Shown here: piece after piece, positions 26,184 to 34,341 of the stretch
Position numbering within the stretch: the first letter of the stretch is position 1
Layout of the letters: each line of letters begins with the position of its first letter
Notes under the pieces: model-generated
Databases searched by the model: none
The model's input: only the letters and a program-made list of their open reading frames with translations
Told to the model about the DNA's origin: nothing
Origin: Mariniphaga anaerophila
GTDB taxonomy: Bacteria; Bacteroidota; Bacteroidia; Bacteroidales; Prolixibacteraceae
NCBI RefSeq assembly: GCF_900129025.1
Contig: NZ_FQUM01000001.1
Location: 1-64,000, forward strand
Length of the DNA: 64,000 bases
Direction of reading: 5' to 3'
Program-made: the position numbers and the translations under genes

Positions 26184-26474
26184 ATGGATGGAAAAACGAA
26201 AGCTATTGTTGCTCACATTACGATTATCGGTTGGATTATCGCGTTGATTTTAAACAGCAGTGAAAAGGATGAATTTGCCAGTTACTATATCCGTCAGTTA
26301 CTCGGAATATATTTGTTAGGATTGGTATTGTCGTTCATTCCTGTAATTGGCTGGATTGTTTCTATAGTGGTGATAGTTTTTTGGGTTTTGAGCCTGATTG
26401 GTTCAATCCAGGGAGAAAAGAAAGAAACACCCTTGGTAGGAAAGTATTTTCAGGAGTGGTTTAAATCAATTTAA
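26184..26474 (+). CDS. DUF4870/Tic20-like small membrane protein
   Basis: A 96-residue integral membrane protein with three hydrophobic segments (about 8-25, 40-62 and 60-80), and the DUF4870 signature of a charged patch after the first helix (SSEKDEFASYYIRQLLG). The family is widespread and of unknown function. The gene is monocistronic, about 220 bases after ribBA, and ends at a strong terminator. Bases 25962-26183 before it contain only a weak imperfect hairpin and an AT-rich leader. Confidence 0.75.
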   Translation: MDGKTKAIVAHITIIGWIIALILNSSEKDEFASYYIRQLLGIYLLGLVLSFIPVIGWIVSIVVIVFWVLSLIGSIQGEKKETPLVGKYFQEWFKSI

Positions 26475-26478
26475 GAGC

Positions 26479-26517
26479 AAAAAAGAAAGACAGGCCCAGT
26501 ACCTGTCTTTCTTTTTT
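26479..26517. terminator. Bidirectional intrinsic terminator
   Basis: A 16-bp perfect stem (26479-26494 with 26502-26517, core AAGAAAGACAGG/CCTGTCTTTCTT) and a 7-base loop, with U-tracts either way. It separates the convergent DUF4870 gene and the Spy-like/ECF operon. Confidence 0.92.
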
Positions 26518-26536
26518 TTATCTTTTTTACAGTGTT

Positions 26537-27007
26537 TTACTGTCCGTTTTTTCGCTTATCCCTGAATTTTTTAATCATGTACATCCTGAATTCGTTTTCT
26601 GTTTTATACAGTTTTAAAACCTTTTCGGGAGGTAAAATCTCAAGAAACTTTTCGTTGTAATCAACCAGTAAATCAGCTTCTTTCCGAAGGCTGCCTGCAA
26701 ATTCGCGGGTAAGTTGTTCAATTTTTGGAGCAGACATGGTTTCTTCCGCTTCTGCTACTTTCTCTTCCATCGTCCTTCTGAACTTTTGTGCTTCCCAGCG
26801 TTCTTTTTCCAGCTGGTTGTAAACCGGCCAGAACCTTTGAGCTTCGTCCGGCGATAGCTCCAGCTTTGACGTCAGAAAAGCAATTTTCTCAGCACGAAAT
26901 TTATCCCATTTTTCTTCGTGACTTTTTCCGGGCGGCTGCGCAATGGAGTGCGACACAAAAGCCAATAATAAAATCAAAATAGAAACTGGTGCAATTATCT
27001 TTTTCAT
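26537..27007 (-). CDS. Periplasmic Spy/CpxP-like helical protein of the ECF cassette
   Basis: A 156-residue secreted protein with signal peptide ending HSIAQ, then almost entirely charged alpha helix (KWDKFRAEKIAFLTSKLELSPDEAQRFWPVYNQLEKERW). The motif L-x-L-S-P-D-E-A-Q-x-F-W-P-x-Y is typical of the Spy/CpxP-like or heavy-metal-resistance-like periplasmic family found beside ECF sigma factors in Bacteroidota. It is the last gene after the sigma and the membrane protein, six bases from the latter. A role as periplasmic chaperone or stress sensor for the sigma factor is inferred. Confidence 0.7.
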   Translation of the reverse strand: MKKIIAPVSILILLLAFVSHSIAQPPGKSHEEKWDKFRAEKIAFLTSKLELSPDEAQRFWPVYNQLEKERWEAQKFRRTMEEKVAEAEETMSAPKIEQLTREFAGSLRKEADLLVDYNEKFLEILPPEKVLKLYKTENEFRMYMIKKFRDKRKNGQ

Positions 27008-27013
27008 AATAAT

Positions 27014-27505
27014 CTAATTTTCTGTTTGTAAGTAGATTTCGTAATCTGTAACATTTGAGCTGAGGTAATTGAGCAACTCAGCATCGTTAAATTTGCTCTC
27101 CGAAATTCCATGTTCAATTGTACTTTCATCTAAAAGCGCAAAAAACGAGTTTTCGTCCAGCATCTCAACCGCTGTAAGAAATTCGTGTTCATCGCTCTCC
27201 GGCTCAATAAATTCGGCAGCATTCATTTTTGCCAGGTAATCGGGGAGGAACGATTTTATCGGCCAATACACCAACATAAAAATGAGTGCAAAGCTTGCCG
27301 TAAGTCCCAATGCAGGTTTTAAAAATCGAATGATTTGGTTTTTGGGTTGAGGAAGATTTTGCTTTTCTGCCTCCAACCTGTGATGCAGGCGGGCAGAAAA
27401 ATCATCGAAATATTTATCGGGAACACCAAAAGGCATCTCCTTTTTTATTTTCGATAATTCTGATTCGTTTTTTTCTTGTTCGTACATCTCTTCCAAAATT
27501 TTCAT
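27014..27505 (-). CDS. Putative single-pass anti-sigma factor
   Basis: A 163-residue protein with an N-terminal cytoplasmic part of about 60 residues rich in acidic and basic helices, one membrane segment (about 62-85, FLKPALGLTASFALIFMLVYW) and an acidic periplasmic tail. There is no zinc-binding HxxxCxxC motif. Position between an ECF sigma factor and a Spy-like protein, in the same operon, argues for an anti-sigma role. The sequence itself has no strong family signature, so the function is inferred from context. Confidence 0.6.
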   Translation of the reverse strand: MKILEEMYEQEKNESELSKIKKEMPFGVPDKYFDDFSARLHHRLEAEKQNLPQPKNQIIRFLKPALGLTASFALIFMLVYWPIKSFLPDYLAKMNAAEFIEPESDEHEFLTAVEMLDENSFFALLDESTIEHGISESKFNDAELLNYLSSNVTDYEIYLQTEN

Positions 27506-27543
27506 ATTTGACTTCCTGTTTGAAAAAAAGTTTAATCCAACAT

Positions 27544-28092
27544 TTAGTCGTTGTTCTTAATATATTCTTCCACCTTTTTTGTTGCGTGATGGTACGATGC
27601 TTTTAGTGCACCAACCGATGTGTCGAGTATTTTCGACATGTCTTCATATTTCATCTCTTCAAAATATTTCATGTTAAATACCAGGCGCTGCTTCTCCGGA
27701 AGTTGTAAAACGGCCTGCTGTAACTTCATTTGCAATGCATCTCCTTCAAAATAAGGATCGGAGGCCAGGTTTTCCATAAGGTAATCGCTTACATCGTTTA
27801 AAGGGAGAAGGCTGCGGCGTTTTTTTGAATTCAGAAATGTGATAGCCTCATTTGTTGCTATGCGGTACAGCCACGTGTACAGGCTCGATTCTTCTCTGAA
27901 ATTCCCGATGCTTTTCCACACCTTAACAAAGGTGTTCTGGAGGACATCGTCGGTGTCTTCATGGCTCAGCAAAATTTTCCGGATGTGCCAGTATAATCGC
28001 TCCTGATATAACTTTACCAAACGGTGAAAAGCAAGATCCCTGGTGTTATCCTGCTTCAGCTCGGTAATGAGGTTGCGATCATCTGTTTCCAT
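27544..28092 (-). CDS. ECF RNA polymerase sigma factor
   Basis: A 182-residue group IV sigma factor. Region 2 (about 25-95) contains HEDTDDVLQNTFVKVWKSI and SLYTWLYRIATNEAITFLNSKKRR, which bind the polymerase clamp and the -10 element; region 4 (about 125-178) contains LPEKQRLVFNMKYFEEMKYEDMSKIL with its helix-turn-helix. It starts a three-gene cassette with an apparent anti-sigma factor and a Spy-like periplasmic protein, and probably reads envelope stress. It lies 49 bases after the Nudix-type regulator on the same strand, so read-through is possible. Confidence 0.93.
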   Translation of the reverse strand: METDDRNLITELKQDNTRDLAFHRLVKLYQERLYWHIRKILLSHEDTDDVLQNTFVKVWKSIGNFREESSLYTWLYRIATNEAITFLNSKKRRSLLPLNDVSDYLMENLASDPYFEGDALQMKLQQAVLQLPEKQRLVFNMKYFEEMKYEDMSKILDTSVGALKASYHHATKKVEEYIKNND

Positions 28093-28141
28093 AATATTGT
28101 TTACCGTTAAGACCCGGTGAATTCAAAAAGGTTTAATTAGG

Positions 28142-28888
28142 TTATATTCTGAAGTTGAGTCCTTCTTCCACAAGGTGCCGGTAAATGTTTACATCAAACG
28201 AATATAGTTTTGCTGCACGGTGCGCAACGTGTGTTTGTTTCTGGTTTGTATCAATCAGCAATCCCATATTCTGAATTTTTTTTCTGAAGTTGCGGGTATC
28301 CAGTTTTTTGTCGAGGATAACCTCGTACATGGTTTGCAATTGGGTAAGGGTAAATTTTTCGGGCAGTAAATGAAATCCGGCCGGATGATACTGAACTTCT
28401 TCCCGAAGCTTTTTTAGTGCATTTTCAATTATCTCTTTTACGTCGAAAATTACATCAGGCAGGTTGTTAATGTCAAACCACTTTACCGCCTTTGCAATTG
28501 GAGAAAGCTTTAAATCATGATAATCAGGATTTATAAGCGCGTAATATGCAACTGTGAGTGCCCTGAGATGGGGAACCCGGTTTATTGCCCCAAACGTTTT
28601 AAATTGTTTCAGGTAAACTTCATCCAATCCGGTTGCGGTTTGCAGCACTTTCTTAGCATAACCGTCCAAATCTTCTTCGCTTGGAAGGTGGGTCCCAATC
28701 AGCCCCCAATAATTATCAGACCTCAACGCCGGATTTTTTTCAAAAATAATTTTGATTTGTTCGTATTCTTCCTTTGTAGTAAGGAATTTTTCAAGTAATT
28801 CAGGTTCGGCCTGCCAGAGCAGTACATTTAACTTGTCGTTTCTGAATCCGAAAATTACGCAATCAACAGAAATGTTTTTTAATATCAT
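28142..28888 (-). CDS. Nudix-like/winged-helix transcription regulator (NrtR/AraR family)
   Basis: A 248-residue regulator: an N-terminal Nudix-fold domain (about 1-150; KNISVDCVIFGF, YWGLIGTHLPSEEDLDGYAKKVL) and a C-terminal winged helix (about 165-245; FTLTQLQTMYEVILDKKLDTRNFRKKIQ). The Nudix box is degenerate: the catalytic REUxEE acids are missing, so it should sense a nucleotide or sugar ligand without hydrolysing it. Bacteroidota relatives include NrtR (NAD metabolism) and AraR/XylR-type pentose regulators. A strong palindrome covers its own promoter, arguing for autorepression. No sugar or NAD genes are adjacent, so the regulon is not visible here. Confidence 0.88.
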   Translation of the reverse strand: MILKNISVDCVIFGFRNDKLNVLLWQAEPELLEKFLTTKEEYEQIKIIFEKNPALRSDNYWGLIGTHLPSEEDLDGYAKKVLQTATGLDEVYLKQFKTFGAINRVPHLRALTVAYYALINPDYHDLKLSPIAKAVKWFDINNLPDVIFDVKEIIENALKKLREEVQYHPAGFHLLPEKFTLTQLQTMYEVILDKKLDTRNFRKKIQNMGLLIDTNQKQTHVAHRAAKLYSFDVNIYRHLVEEGLNFRI

Positions 28889-28904
28889 CGGCGTTAAGTT
28901 TCAG

Positions 28905-28935
28905 CAAATGTACAAATTGGAATTCTAAATTGTAC
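28905..28935 (-). promoter_or_regulatory. Operator palindrome over the Nudix-regulator promoter
   Basis: Bases 28910-28935 form a 26-bp palindrome with GTACAA and TTGTAC arms around a central GAATTC; 22 of 26 positions are symmetric. A minus-strand -7 box TACATTTG (28912-28905) overlaps its edge, about 17 bases before the start codon. A dimeric repressor bound here would block its own transcription. Confidence 0.7.
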
Positions 28936-29026
28936 TTCAAACCAAAAGAAAAAAAGAAGATTAAACCGGAAAACAGAAGGGCTTAAGTTTTCAACTAAAA
29001 AGAGCGCTGGAGAATCAATAAACCAT

Positions 29027-29034
29027 TACCTTTG
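29027..29034 (+). promoter_or_regulatory. -7 box of ychF
   Basis: TACCTTTG matches TAnnTTTG exactly, 25 bases before the start codon. No clear -33 TTTG at the usual distance. Confidence 0.45.
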
Positions 29035-29059
29035 CACCGCAAATTTTTAAACGATAATA

Positions 29060-30160
29060 ATGGCTTTGAAATGCGGAATTGTTGGCTTGCCAAATGTGGG
29101 TAAATCAACACTTTTTAATTGTTTGTCGAGTGCAAAGGCTCAGTCTGCAAATTTTCCTTTTTGCACCATTGAACCCAACATGGGAGTGATTACCGTTCCT
29201 GACGACAGGCTCATCAAACTGGCAGATATAGATAACCCTAAAAAAGTTGTACCAACTACAGTTGAAATACTGGATATTGCAGGTTTGGTAAAAGGTGCCA
29301 GTAAAGGTGAAGGTTTGGGAAATCAGTTCCTGGGAAATATACGCGAGACAGACGCCATTATTCATGTTTTGCGCTGTTTTGATAACGACAATATTACCCA
29401 TGTTGACGGGTCTATTGATCCGGTGCGCGACAAAGAAGTGATTGACACCGAGCTGCAGTTGAAGGATTTGGAGACAATTGATAATCGTATTGACAAGCTG
29501 GGAAAACAGGCAAAGCACGGAACTGATCCGAAATCAAAAAAAATGTATGAACTGGCTTTGCGCTACAAAGATGTTCTTGAACAAGGGAAATCGGCTCGTA
29601 CACTGCAACTTGCCGAAGAAGACGCCAGGCTTGCAAAAGAGTTTTTTCTGCTTACCAACAAGCCGGTAATGTACGCCTGTAATGTTGACGAGTCTTCAGC
29701 AAAATCGGGTAATGAGTATGTAGAGGCGGTTAGAAAAGCTATTGCGGACGAGGAGGCAGAATTGCTGGTAATTGCAGCTGCCACTGAAGCCGACATTGCA
29801 GAGCTGGAAGAATACGAAGAAAAACAGCTTTTCCTGGAAGAGCTTGGCCTGAAAGAGCCCGGTGTAAATAAACTGATTCATGCAGCTTACCGTTTGCTCA
29901 ACCTGCAAACTTTTTTTACCACAGGGCCTGACGAGAGTCGTGCCTGGACTTTTGTTAAAGGAATGAAAGCTCCGAAAACTGCCGGAATTATCCACACAGA
30001 CTTTGAGAAAGGATTTATTCGTGCGGAAGTGATAAAATACGAAGATTATGTATCGCTTGGCTCGGAACATGCATGTCGCGAGGCCGGTAAAATTTCTGTA
30101 GAAGGAAAAGAGTACGTAGTTAAAGATGGTGATATTATGCATTTCAGGTTTAATGTTTAA
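29060..30160 (+). CDS. ychF: YchF/OLA1-type GTPase-fold ATPase
   Basis: Universally conserved, ribosome-associated P-loop protein that hydrolyses ATP in preference to GTP. The 366 residues show G1 (GLPNVGKST, 9-17), the switch region FPFCTIEPN, G3 (DIAGLVKGASKGEGLGNQFL), the unusual G4 NVDE in place of NKxD (the YchF hallmark behind ATP use), a coiled-coil insertion, and the C-terminal TGS domain (AWTFVKGMKAPKTAGIIHTDFEKGFIRAEV, split here as a family landmark). Monocistronic between its own promoter and a strong terminator. Confidence 0.97.
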   Translation: MALKCGIVGLPNVGKSTLFNCLSSAKAQSANFPFCTIEPNMGVITVPDDRLIKLADIDNPKKVVPTTVEILDIAGLVKGASKGEGLGNQFLGNIRETDAIIHVLRCFDNDNITHVDGSIDPVRDKEVIDTELQLKDLETIDNRIDKLGKQAKHGTDPKSKKMYELALRYKDVLEQGKSARTLQLAEEDARLAKEFFLLTNKPVMYACNVDESSAKSGNEYVEAVRKAIADEEAELLVIAAATEADIAELEEYEEKQLFLEELGLKEPGVNKLIHAAYRLLNLQTFFTTGPDESRAWTFVKGMKAPKTAGIIHTDFEKGFIRAEVIKYEDYVSLGSEHACREAGKISVEGKEYVVKDGDIMHFRFNV

Positions 30161-30208
30161 ACTCTGACAAACCAGAATATTCGTGGTTTCTGCACGAAAC
30201 TTATTCAC

Positions 30209-30248
30209 AAAAAAAGGGTTGGCAATTTTAAAATGCCAACCCTTTTTT
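30209..30248. terminator. Bidirectional terminator between ychF and yajC
   Basis: AAAAAAGGGTTGGCA pairs with TGCCAACCCTTTTTT around an AT loop, giving U-tracts on both strands between two convergent genes. Confidence 0.9.
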
Positions 30249-30265
30249 ATGCGATGAAAACGTGA

Positions 30266-30583
30266 TTAACGCTGTTGCGGAGCGTCGCTCATATCTTTAA
30301 TAATACCGTTTTTATCTACTTTAATATTAATGTCTTTCGCAACTTCAAGAATAATAGTAGTTTCTTTTACTTCTACAATTCGGCCATAAATTCCGCCGGT
30401 GGTAACTACTTTATCGCCTTTGGCAAGGCTTTCCCTAAATTTGCGTACTTCTTTTTGGCGTTTCATCTGTGGGCGAATCATGAAAAAGTAAAAAACGACC
30501 ACAATCAACAGCAACGGGAGGAAACTCATTAAAGGATTTGCTTCCTGTCCTTCGGGCTGCATCATCAACAAATTGTCTATCAT
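30266..30583 (-). CDS. yajC: Preprotein translocase subunit YajC
   Basis: Small inner-membrane partner of SecDF and the Sec translocon. The 105 residues have one N-terminal membrane helix (about 18-36, MSFLPLLLIVVVFYFFMIRP) and the family signature RPQMKRQKE, then LAKGDKVVTTGGIYGRI in the cytoplasmic part. It follows nusB on the same strand by 95 bases, a common Bacteroidota pairing, but has its own -7 box. Confidence 0.95.
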   Translation of the reverse strand: MIDNLLMMQPEGQEANPLMSFLPLLLIVVVFYFFMIRPQMKRQKEVRKFRESLAKGDKVVTTGGIYGRIVEVKETTIILEVAKDINIKVDKNGIIKDMSDAPQQR

Positions 30584-30630
30584 CTTATAAAAATTTAAAT
30601 GTTATTAGCAACGGTTTCTATTGTTCCAGA

Positions 30631-30638
30631 CAAAAATA
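30631..30638 (-). promoter_or_regulatory. -7 box of yajC
   Basis: Minus-strand TATTTTTG fits TAnnTTTG, 48 bases before the start codon, in the nusB-yajC gap. No clear -33 element. Confidence 0.4.
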
Positions 30639-30678
30639 TACAATTGTTTTGTTTTTTTGCTTTTACAACAGTTTTTTG

Positions 30679-31629
30679 TTAAGCTTCGCCAACCAATCCC
30701 CTGCCTGCTTTATTTATTTTACCTGAGGTTTTTAAATCCTTTAGTGTTTTATCCAAAATGCCGTTAATAAAGTTTCTGCTCTTTTCTGTACTGTAAAATT
30801 TCGACAATTCAATGTATTCGTTCAACGAAACTTTTGTTGGAATGGAAGGGAAATAGAGGAATTCTGTGGCTGCAAGCTGCATTATCAGAATGTCCATAAA
30901 AGCGATACGATCCAAATCCCAGTTGCGCGAGTGTTCTTTAATAAGTTCTCTGAGCTCGTCGTGATTGACTATTGCTCTTCGCAGCAGGTCTTTTGCAAAA
31001 TCCCTGTCGTCCTGGTCTTTAAACATGGGCAGCAGGTTTTGGTCTGAACCCGAATGCGGATGGAATTTTTTCAATGTTTTGGTAATCATTGAAACGGTGA
31101 ATTCCACATCATCGTTCCAGTAGATGCTCATTTCTTCAAGTACTTCGTACAGGTCTTCGGCAACCAAAATGATATTGGTGAATAGTTTTTCAATGAATTT
31201 CCGATCATCAAGGAACGAACGGTTTTCGTCGGCCATGTACTCTTTATAGAAGTCCGATTCAATCAGGAAAAGGTATAATTCTTTAATCAGTTCGGGGTGG
31301 TCTTCCCAACTCAGTTTTTGCTGATCGAGGTACGCATGCAGAAACCGGTTTTCGCGCAGTTGCTGAATAATTTGGTTACTGATAAACTTGGTGTTGGGAT
31401 GGAGGTCATCGTAAGTAGGTTGGTGTTTATTCCTTTTGATTTCGATCCGTTGCTCGGCATAATCGGTAATGTTAATTGCCAGCCCAAGCAAATAGTGGTA
31501 CAAATCGTAGGTTTTCCGAATACAAAAAAACAACTCCTTTTCCGCGTTGTTAAGCGATTTATCTTCTGAAGTGTAGTAGGCGTACAACATTTGCAGCACC
31601 TTGGTACGGATAATCCTTCTGCTAATCAT
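30679..31629 (-). CDS. nusB: Transcription antitermination factor NusB
   Basis: RNA-binding factor that acts with NusE on boxA of rRNA leaders. The 316-residue form is much longer than the ~140-residue E. coli protein, as is usual in Bacteroidota: MISRRIIRTKVLQMLYAYY opens it, a lineage-specific helical middle follows, and the C-terminal NusB fold carries RDFAKDLLRRAI, WDLDRIAFMDILIMQLAATEFLYFP and the final helix with SLNEYIELSKFYSTEKSRNF. Strongly conserved; no oddities. Confidence 0.95.
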   Translation of the reverse strand: MISRRIIRTKVLQMLYAYYTSEDKSLNNAEKELFFCIRKTYDLYHYLLGLAINITDYAEQRIEIKRNKHQPTYDDLHPNTKFISNQIIQQLRENRFLHAYLDQQKLSWEDHPELIKELYLFLIESDFYKEYMADENRSFLDDRKFIEKLFTNIILVAEDLYEVLEEMSIYWNDDVEFTVSMITKTLKKFHPHSGSDQNLLPMFKDQDDRDFAKDLLRRAIVNHDELRELIKEHSRNWDLDRIAFMDILIMQLAATEFLYFPSIPTKVSLNEYIELSKFYSTEKSRNFINGILDKTLKDLKTSGKINKAGRGLVGEA

Positions 31630-31657
31630 GCTTTAATGAACTTCTTTATTTTGGGCG

Positions 31658-31665
31658 CAAAAATA
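31658..31665 (-). promoter_or_regulatory. -7 box of nusB
   Basis: Minus-strand TATTTTTG fits TAnnTTTG, 29 bases before the nusB start. No clear -33 element. Confidence 0.45.
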
Positions 31666-31731
31666 GTACTTTTTAAGAAACCTTGCTGCATTCTTTTAAT
31701 TTTCGGAGAATAGATTGGCAAACGTTAATTA

Positions 31732-32472
31732 TTATTCATTGTTACTGTTGTTTCCATCTTGTGCTGCTGTTGTTGAAACAGAAGAGTTGCTTTCTTCCAA
31801 TTCCTGATTTGCTGCTTCAAGTTGTTGTGCTTCATCCTCTTCGTCTTCCCAATCGAATTTGTCTCTGCGAATGATGTATTTTCGGTAATAGAATGCCAGT
31901 ACAATTCCTGAAATGGCTCCCCATAAATGACCTTCCCAGGATATTTTCGGGTCGATGGGAAAAACGCCCCAGATAAGTCCTCCATAAAGAAAAACTACAA
32001 CTACCGAAAAGGTAAGCAACCTTACATCGTTTCGGATAATGCCGCTTACAAAATGAAAAGCAGCCATGGCATACACCACTCCGCTGGCGCCAATGTGCCA
32101 GGCTTCGCGCCCGGCAAACCACACTGTTATTCCGGATAGAAAGTAAAGCAGAAAAAATATCTGATACGAAATTCGCCGGTAATAATAGATTAGCATAAAA
32201 AGCAATAAGAAAAACGGGATGGAGTTGGACATCAGGTGGTTGAAGTCGGAATGAATAAACGGCGAAAAAAGAATTCCCGGTAGCCCTTTCCAATGCAACG
32301 GATAAACACCGAGTTTTACAAAGCTAACCGAGGTAGTCACTTCAATAATTTCTACCATCCAGAATGCAAAGACAAAAGCTGCCGGAAACACCAGGCTGTG
32401 GAAAAATATTTTCTTCTCCATGTCCGGATCCAACCTGCGTGGATTGCTTGGATAGTAGTTGAATAGCCTCAT
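31732..32472 (-). CDS. Rhomboid-family intramembrane serine protease
   Basis: A 246-residue multi-pass protease that cuts transmembrane segments. Six membrane segments are visible from about residue 22 on. The catalytic Ser130 is in HIGASG and His182 in EGHLWGAISG; Asn83 in HLMSNS matches the oxyanion-hole region. The acidic, Gln/Ser-rich tail (DWEDEEDEAQQLEAANQE onward) is cytoplasmic. Start at 32472 was chosen because it overlaps the upstream stop by four bases (ATGA) and begins the protein at MRLFNYYPSN; a longer frame to 32571 adds 33 residues inside the neighbour and is not credible. Confidence 0.88.
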   Translation of the reverse strand: MRLFNYYPSNPRRLDPDMEKKIFFHSLVFPAAFVFAFWMVEIIEVTTSVSFVKLGVYPLHWKGLPGILFSPFIHSDFNHLMSNSIPFFLLLFMLIYYYRRISYQIFFLLYFLSGITVWFAGREAWHIGASGVVYAMAAFHFVSGIIRNDVRLLTFSVVVVFLYGGLIWGVFPIDPKISWEGHLWGAISGIVLAFYYRKYIIRRDKFDWEDEEDEAQQLEAANQELEESNSSVSTTAAQDGNNSNNE

Positions 32473-33104
32473 TTTATCAGTTTTGTTAATGTTTCTTTCG
32501 TCTCTTCCAAATCGGTGCAACTCAACACAGGAATAAGCCGGTTGATCTCTTCTACAGGCAAATCCCACCATTTTACTTTTAACAGCAATGCAATTAAATC
32601 ATCGTCAAACCTTTTTCGGATTAGTTTTGCCGGATTTCCGGCTACTATTGTGTAAGGTTCAATGTCGCTTCCAACCACACTGTTTGCCCCGATAATAACC
32701 CCATCGCCAATATGAACGCCGGGTAAAATGGTGGTGTTTTGGCCTATCCAAACATCGTTTCCGATTATGGTATCTCCTTTAACCGGCATTTTTTCGAGTG
32801 GCGGAACCGGCTGTTCCCAGCCTTCGAAAATGTAAAACGGAAATGTTGAGACTGCATTCATCTGGTGGTTTGCTCCATTCATAATAAATTCAACGCCTGC
32901 AGCAATCTGACAAAACTTTCCTATTACTAATTTGTCGCCATAAAAATCATAGTGGTGCGTTACGTGCTTTTCAAAATCGATGCCGCTAAAGTAAGTGAAA
33001 TCGCCAACTACAATATTTTTAGACTTTACAGTTGGTTTCACATAGGTTACTGATTTTATGTTGGGCACGGGAAATATCGCATCCGGATTTGGCTTGTGTT
33101 TCAT
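32469..33104 (-). CDS. Vat/XAT-like hexapeptide-repeat acetyltransferase
   Basis: A 211-residue left-handed beta-helix acyltransferase of the xenobiotic (streptogramin A / chloramphenicol) class. Family landmarks of Vat proteins are present in order: LVIGKFCQIAAGVEFIMNGANHQM with the presumed catalytic His80, VKGDTIIGNDVWIGQNTTI, PGVHIGDGVIIGANSVV, VAGNPAKLIRKRF and KWWDLP. From memory this follows Vat(D) closely, whose catalytic residue is His82. It uses acetyl-CoA; the natural acceptor is not shown and most chromosomal relatives are uncharacterised. The stop is overlapped by the rhomboid start (ATGA), an unusual coupling. Confidence 0.85.
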   Translation of the reverse strand: MKHKPNPDAIFPVPNIKSVTYVKPTVKSKNIVVGDFTYFSGIDFEKHVTHHYDFYGDKLVIGKFCQIAAGVEFIMNGANHQMNAVSTFPFYIFEGWEQPVPPLEKMPVKGDTIIGNDVWIGQNTTILPGVHIGDGVIIGANSVVGSDIEPYTIVAGNPAKLIRKRFDDDLIALLLKVKWWDLPVEEINRLIPVLSCTDLEETKETLTKLIK

Positions 33105-33132
33105 CTCTGTTGCTGTTTTGTTGTTCTTATTA

Positions 33133-33140
33133 CAAAGGTA
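33133..33140 (-). promoter_or_regulatory. -7 box of the acetyltransferase-rhomboid operon
   Basis: Minus-strand TACCTTTG fits TAnnTTTG, 29 bases before the acetyltransferase start, in the gap after the threonine aldolase. The nearest TTTG upstream is only 14 bases away. Confidence 0.45.
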
Positions 33141-33171
33141 ATATATAAGAATGGCAAAGCATTTTCAACAC

Positions 33172-34197
33172 CTATTTCAAAAACTCTTTTATCAACGCCA
33201 CAAATTCATGAATTTCATTTTCGGTTGTGTCGAATGAGGTCATCCACCTCACTTCTGATGTTTCTTCGTTCCAGATATAAAACGGGAACCGGTTTTGCAG
33301 TGGTTCTATAATTTCTTTTGGAACTTCGGCGAAAATACCGTTGGATTCAACCGGATGAGTAATTTTTATTTCCGGAATTTTTTGAATCTCTTTTTCCAGT
33401 AGCCCGGCCATTTTGTTGGAGTGAGTGGCTGTTTTTTTCCACAAATCGTTTTCGAAATAGGCCAGAAATTGTGCTCCGACAAAACGCATTTTCGAATAAA
33501 GCTGCATGCTCTGTTTGCGCTGGTATTTAACGTTGGCGGTAAGCTTCGAATTGAAAAACAGAACTGCTTCTCCCAGCATTAACCCGTTTTTTGTACCGCC
33601 AAAAGAAAGCACGTCAACGCCACAATCTTTAGTGAATTCCTTAAAGTCCATATTCAGCGAAACCGCTGCATTGGCAAGGCGGGCGCCATCCATATGTAAA
33701 TACATGTTGTGGCGATGTGCCAAATCGGCCAGCGCCTTAATTTCCGAAGGTTGGTAAATTGTACCCATTTCAGTGGCCTGAGAAATGGAAATGACTCCCG
33801 GTTGTGAGTGGTGTTCAAATTCAAATCCTTTGAGATGATGCTGAACCGCTTCCGAAGTAATTTTTCCAAATTCAGGGAGTACCGGAAGCAATTTGCATCC
33901 TGTAAACTTTTCAGGAGCGCCACACTCATCTTCTTCAATGTGTGCAGTTTCTGCACAAATTATGGAATTAAAACTCTGCGTTACTGCAGACAGCCCAAGA
34001 ACATTGGCGCCGGTTCCGTTAAACACAAAAAACACTTCGGTTTCCTGACCGAATTTTTCCCTGAAAACGGTTACTGCCGCAGCTGTATATTGGTCTTCAC
34101 CATACCCTTTTTCGTGCCCTTTGTTGGCAAGTGCTATTTTTTCCAAAACTGCGGGGTGCACTCCGGAGTTATTGTCGCTTGCAAATCCTTTTTTCAT
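33172..34197 (-). CDS. Low-specificity threonine aldolase
   Basis: PLP-dependent enzyme that splits threonine or allo-threonine to glycine and acetaldehyde (beta-eliminating lyase family, fold type I). The 341 residues begin with the family's FASDNNSGVHPAVL, have FVFNGTGANVLGL near the cofactor phosphate, HMDGARLANAAV with the Asp that pairs with the PLP nitrogen, and Lys203 in SFGGTKNGLMLGEAV for the Schiff base. It is similar to LtaE/GLY1. Stereospecificity cannot be read from sequence. Divergent from the photolyase gene. Confidence 0.93.
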   Translation of the reverse strand: MKKGFASDNNSGVHPAVLEKIALANKGHEKGYGEDQYTAAAVTVFREKFGQETEVFFVFNGTGANVLGLSAVTQSFNSIICAETAHIEEDECGAPEKFTGCKLLPVLPEFGKITSEAVQHHLKGFEFEHHSQPGVISISQATEMGTIYQPSEIKALADLAHRHNMYLHMDGARLANAAVSLNMDFKEFTKDCGVDVLSFGGTKNGLMLGEAVLFFNSKLTANVKYQRKQSMQLYSKMRFVGAQFLAYFENDLWKKTATHSNKMAGLLEKEIQKIPEIKITHPVESNGIFAEVPKEIIEPLQNRFPFYIWNEETSEVRWMTSFDTTENEIHEFVALIKEFLK

Positions 34198-34341
34198 AGT
34201 AATGCGTAGATAAAATAATTGTTGTTTGTCCGGTTCTTCGTAATTTTACAGGAACTTTAGGACATGTAAAGTAAGAAAAAAGCAAACGTTTATAAAAATG
34301 AAGAAACGCTTTGTTTCTCTCAAAAACGCAACAAGAATGCG

